Origin: Planotetraspora mira
GTDB lineage: Bacteria; Actinomycetota; Actinomycetes; Streptosporangiales; Streptosporangiaceae
Direction: 5' to 3'
Length of the DNA: 64,000 nucleotides
NCBI RefSeq assembly: GCF_016863275.1
Contig: NZ_BOOO01000008.1
Location: forward strand, 186,001 to 250,000
Below, piece after piece: positions 62,611-64,000 of the stretch. The notes under the pieces are model-generated. The model was not told where the DNA came from and did not search any database. It was given only the letters and a program-made list of their open reading frames with translations. Numbering within the stretch: position 1 is the first letter of the stretch; each line of letters opens with the position of its first letter. The translations under genes were made by a program, and so were the position numbers.

Positions 62611-64000
62611 TCAGAAACCGCCGTAGACCTGCAGTTCGTAGATGCTGCCGCCGTTCCAGTTCGACCCGGTGACGGTCAGCCGGACATACCGCGCCTGCAC
62701 CGGCGCCGGGGCGAAGGAGGGGTTGGTCCGGTCCGTGGTGGCCGTGGCGGTGTGGTCGTCGAACGTCGACCACGCCGTTCCGTCCTGTGAGTACTCGAGC
62801 CGGTACTTGTAGCCGTTGGTCAGCTCGAACGTCGTCACGATGCTCTTCACGGAGGTGACCTGACCGAGGTCGACCTGGATCCATGACGGGTCGGGAAGGC
62901 CGAGCCCCTGCGCCCACCGGGTCGACAGATCACCGTCGACGGCCAGCGACGGGATGTTCGGCTCCGAATACGAGGACACCGTCACCGGCTTCTTCAACGC
63001 GAGATCGTTGTCCGCCGGGGTGGTCAGCGTCAGCTGACTCGGCGTGGAGGTGTTGCCGGCCGCGTCCTGTGCGGTGACCGAGAACGTGTACGCGGTCGCG
63101 GGGGTCAGCCCGGACACGCGCAGTGTCGTCTGCCCGGTCAGCGCGATCTGCCTACCGTCCTGGGTGACCGTGTAGCCCGCGATCCCCGTGTCGTCCGTCG
63201 CGGCGGGCCAGCTCAGGTCCAGGGCGCTGGGCAGCAGCACGTTCGCCGACGGCTTTCCGGACAGGACAGGGGCCTGCGTGTCGGTTCCCGTAGCCAGTGG
63301 AGCGCCGTAGACCTGCAGTTCGTAGATACTGCCGCCGTTGAAGTTGGACCCGGTGACGGTCAGCCGCACATAGCGGCCGGCGATCGGCTGGGCGAGTGAG
63401 GAGTAGTTCGCCGAGGTGTTCGTGCTCGTGGCGGTGTGGTCGTCGAAGGTCACCCAGTGGCTCTGGTCGGTCGAGACCTCCAGCCGATACTTGTACCCAC
63501 TCGACTTCTCGAAGGTGGTGATGACGCCGCTGACGTTGTACTGCGCACCGAGGTCGACCTGGATCCACGACGGGTCGGGAAGGCCGAGCCCCTGCGCCCA
63601 CCGGGTCGACAGATCACCGTCGACGGCCAGCGACGGGATGTTCGGCTCCGAATACGAGGACACCGTCACCGGCTTGTTCAGCGCCAGGTCGGTGCCGGAG
63701 GGCATCGTCACGGTGAGCTTCTTGCTCGTGCGTGACTGGTTGCCCGCCGCGTCCCGCGCGGTCACGGTGAAGGTGTACTTCCGTCCTGCGATCAAGCCGG
63801 TGACGCGTGCCTGCGGGCCCTTGGAGGCGCTGACCAGCTCGCCGTCGCGGTAGATGGAGTAGCCGGTGACGCCGACGTTGTCCTGCGAGGCGGGCCAGCT
63901 CAGCTGGGCGACGGTCGGGAACGCCGTCACCGCGGAGGGCGTGCCGGGAACCGACGGCGCGGAGTGGTCGGCGGACGGCTGGTCCGGGTCGAGGTGACGG
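62611..64000 (-). CDS. secreted protein with FN3 and F5/8-type C (discoidin) modules, 5' end outside window
   Basis: Open to the right edge; at least 463 residues visible. Order from the edge: fibronectin type III domain (VAQLSWPASQDNVGVTGYSIYRDG), discoidin (SYSEPNIPSLAVDGDLSTRW; WIQVDLGAQYNVSGVI; YVRLTVTGSNFNGGSIYELQVYG), second FN3, second discoidin, stop. Such tails bind polysaccharide in extracellular glycoside hydrolases or lyases; the catalytic part must lie to the right. The two discoidin modules share a nearly identical 128-bp stretch. Confidence 0.92.
   Translation of the reverse strand, partial: RHLDPDQPSADHSAPSVPGTPSAVTAFPTVAQLSWPASQDNVGVTGYSIYRDGELVSASKGPQARVTGLIAGRKYTFTVTARDAAGNQSRTSKKLTVTMPSGTDLALNKPVTVSSYSEPNIPSLAVDGDLSTRWAQGLGLPDPSWIQVDLGAQYNVSGVITTFEKSSGYKYRLEVSTDQSHWVTFDDHTATSTNTSANYSSLAQPIAGRYVRLTVTGSNFNGGSIYELQVYGAPLATGTDTQAPVLSGKPSANVLLPSALDLSWPAATDDTGIAGYTVTQDGRQIALTGQTTLRVSGLTPATAYTFSVTAQDAAGNTSTPSQLTLTTPADNDLALKKPVTVSSYSEPNIPSLAVDGDLSTRWAQGLGLPDPSWIQVDLGQVTSVKSIVTTFELTNGYKYRLEYSQDGTAWSTFDDHTATATTDRTNPSFAPAPVQARYVRLTVTGSNWNGGSIYELQVYGGF
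62863..62990 (-). repeat. duplicated discoidin segment, copy 1
   Basis: 128 bases identical but for one position to 63547-63674, at an offset of 684 bases (228 codons, one FN3+discoidin unit). Confidence 0.9.
63547..63674 (-). repeat. duplicated discoidin segment, copy 2
   Basis: Partner of 62863-62990; flanking parts of the modules are more diverged, which suggests local gene conversion. Confidence 0.9.

Overview
The window is high-GC DNA with dense, short-spaced genes, many GTG/TTG starts, 4-base ATGA/GTGA overlaps, and families typical of filamentous Actinobacteria: a Methyltransf_19-type SAM methyltransferase, a PPOX/F420-type oxidoreductase, a DUF3099 protein, a DUF6297 permease, SpoIIE phosphatase, STAS protein and many one-component regulators. 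A Streptosporangiales-like soil actinomycete (Streptosporangium/Nonomuraea relatives) is my best guess; this is inference only.

0-13.4 kb: the 3' end of an ABC-F ATPase, then mostly regulator/enzyme pairs: MmyB-type XRE, LysR, desaturase plus UBP zinc finger, STAS, MarR/MFS drug exporter with a palindromic operator, HxlR/hydrolase, a membrane protein, ribonuclease HII, a chloroperoxidase-like hydrolase, a sirtuin trailed by hairpin-forming tandem repeats, and a PPOX protein. 13.4-13.8 kb: a striking array of eight GTGATCATGC elements at exact 53-bp spacing with a polarity switch in the middle. 13.8-32 kb: methyltransferase, SDR, CMD protein, AraC/VOC, PP2C phosphatase, HAD and isochorismatase-fold proteins, an ABC exporter pair, a PepSY/two-component locus with matching CTTA direct repeats, ArsR/quinone oxidoreductase, and a coupled phosphoesterase/MFS/beta-propeller operon.

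32-50 kb: NUDIX, two more MmyB-type regulators around an aldo/keto reductase, GntR plus membrane protein, amidohydrolase/MarR, methionine aminopeptidase/small XRE, AraC, a complete iron-siderophore ABC importer behind an iron box, a hemerythrin protein, and a collapsed kdp locus in which kdpF and kdpE survive around what looks like a kdpA'-'kdpD deletion scar. A TPP riboswitch precedes tenA. A threonine aldolase of proteobacterial character follows.

51.4-58.2 kb is a graveyard of mobile DNA: truncated HEPN protein, RNase HI fragment, frameshifted VRR-NUC nuclease, truncated ASCH and Gp37/DUF5131 phage genes, interrupted by an intact XRE/SDR cassette and bracketed by two tRNA-like direct repeats; then a panE fragment, a GMC oxidoreductase and an integrase remnant. 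58.2-64 kb (minus strand) is a carbohydrate catabolic operon: a secreted discoidin/FN3 protein running off the right edge, an enolase-superfamily dehydratase, and a translationally coupled sugar ABC importer.
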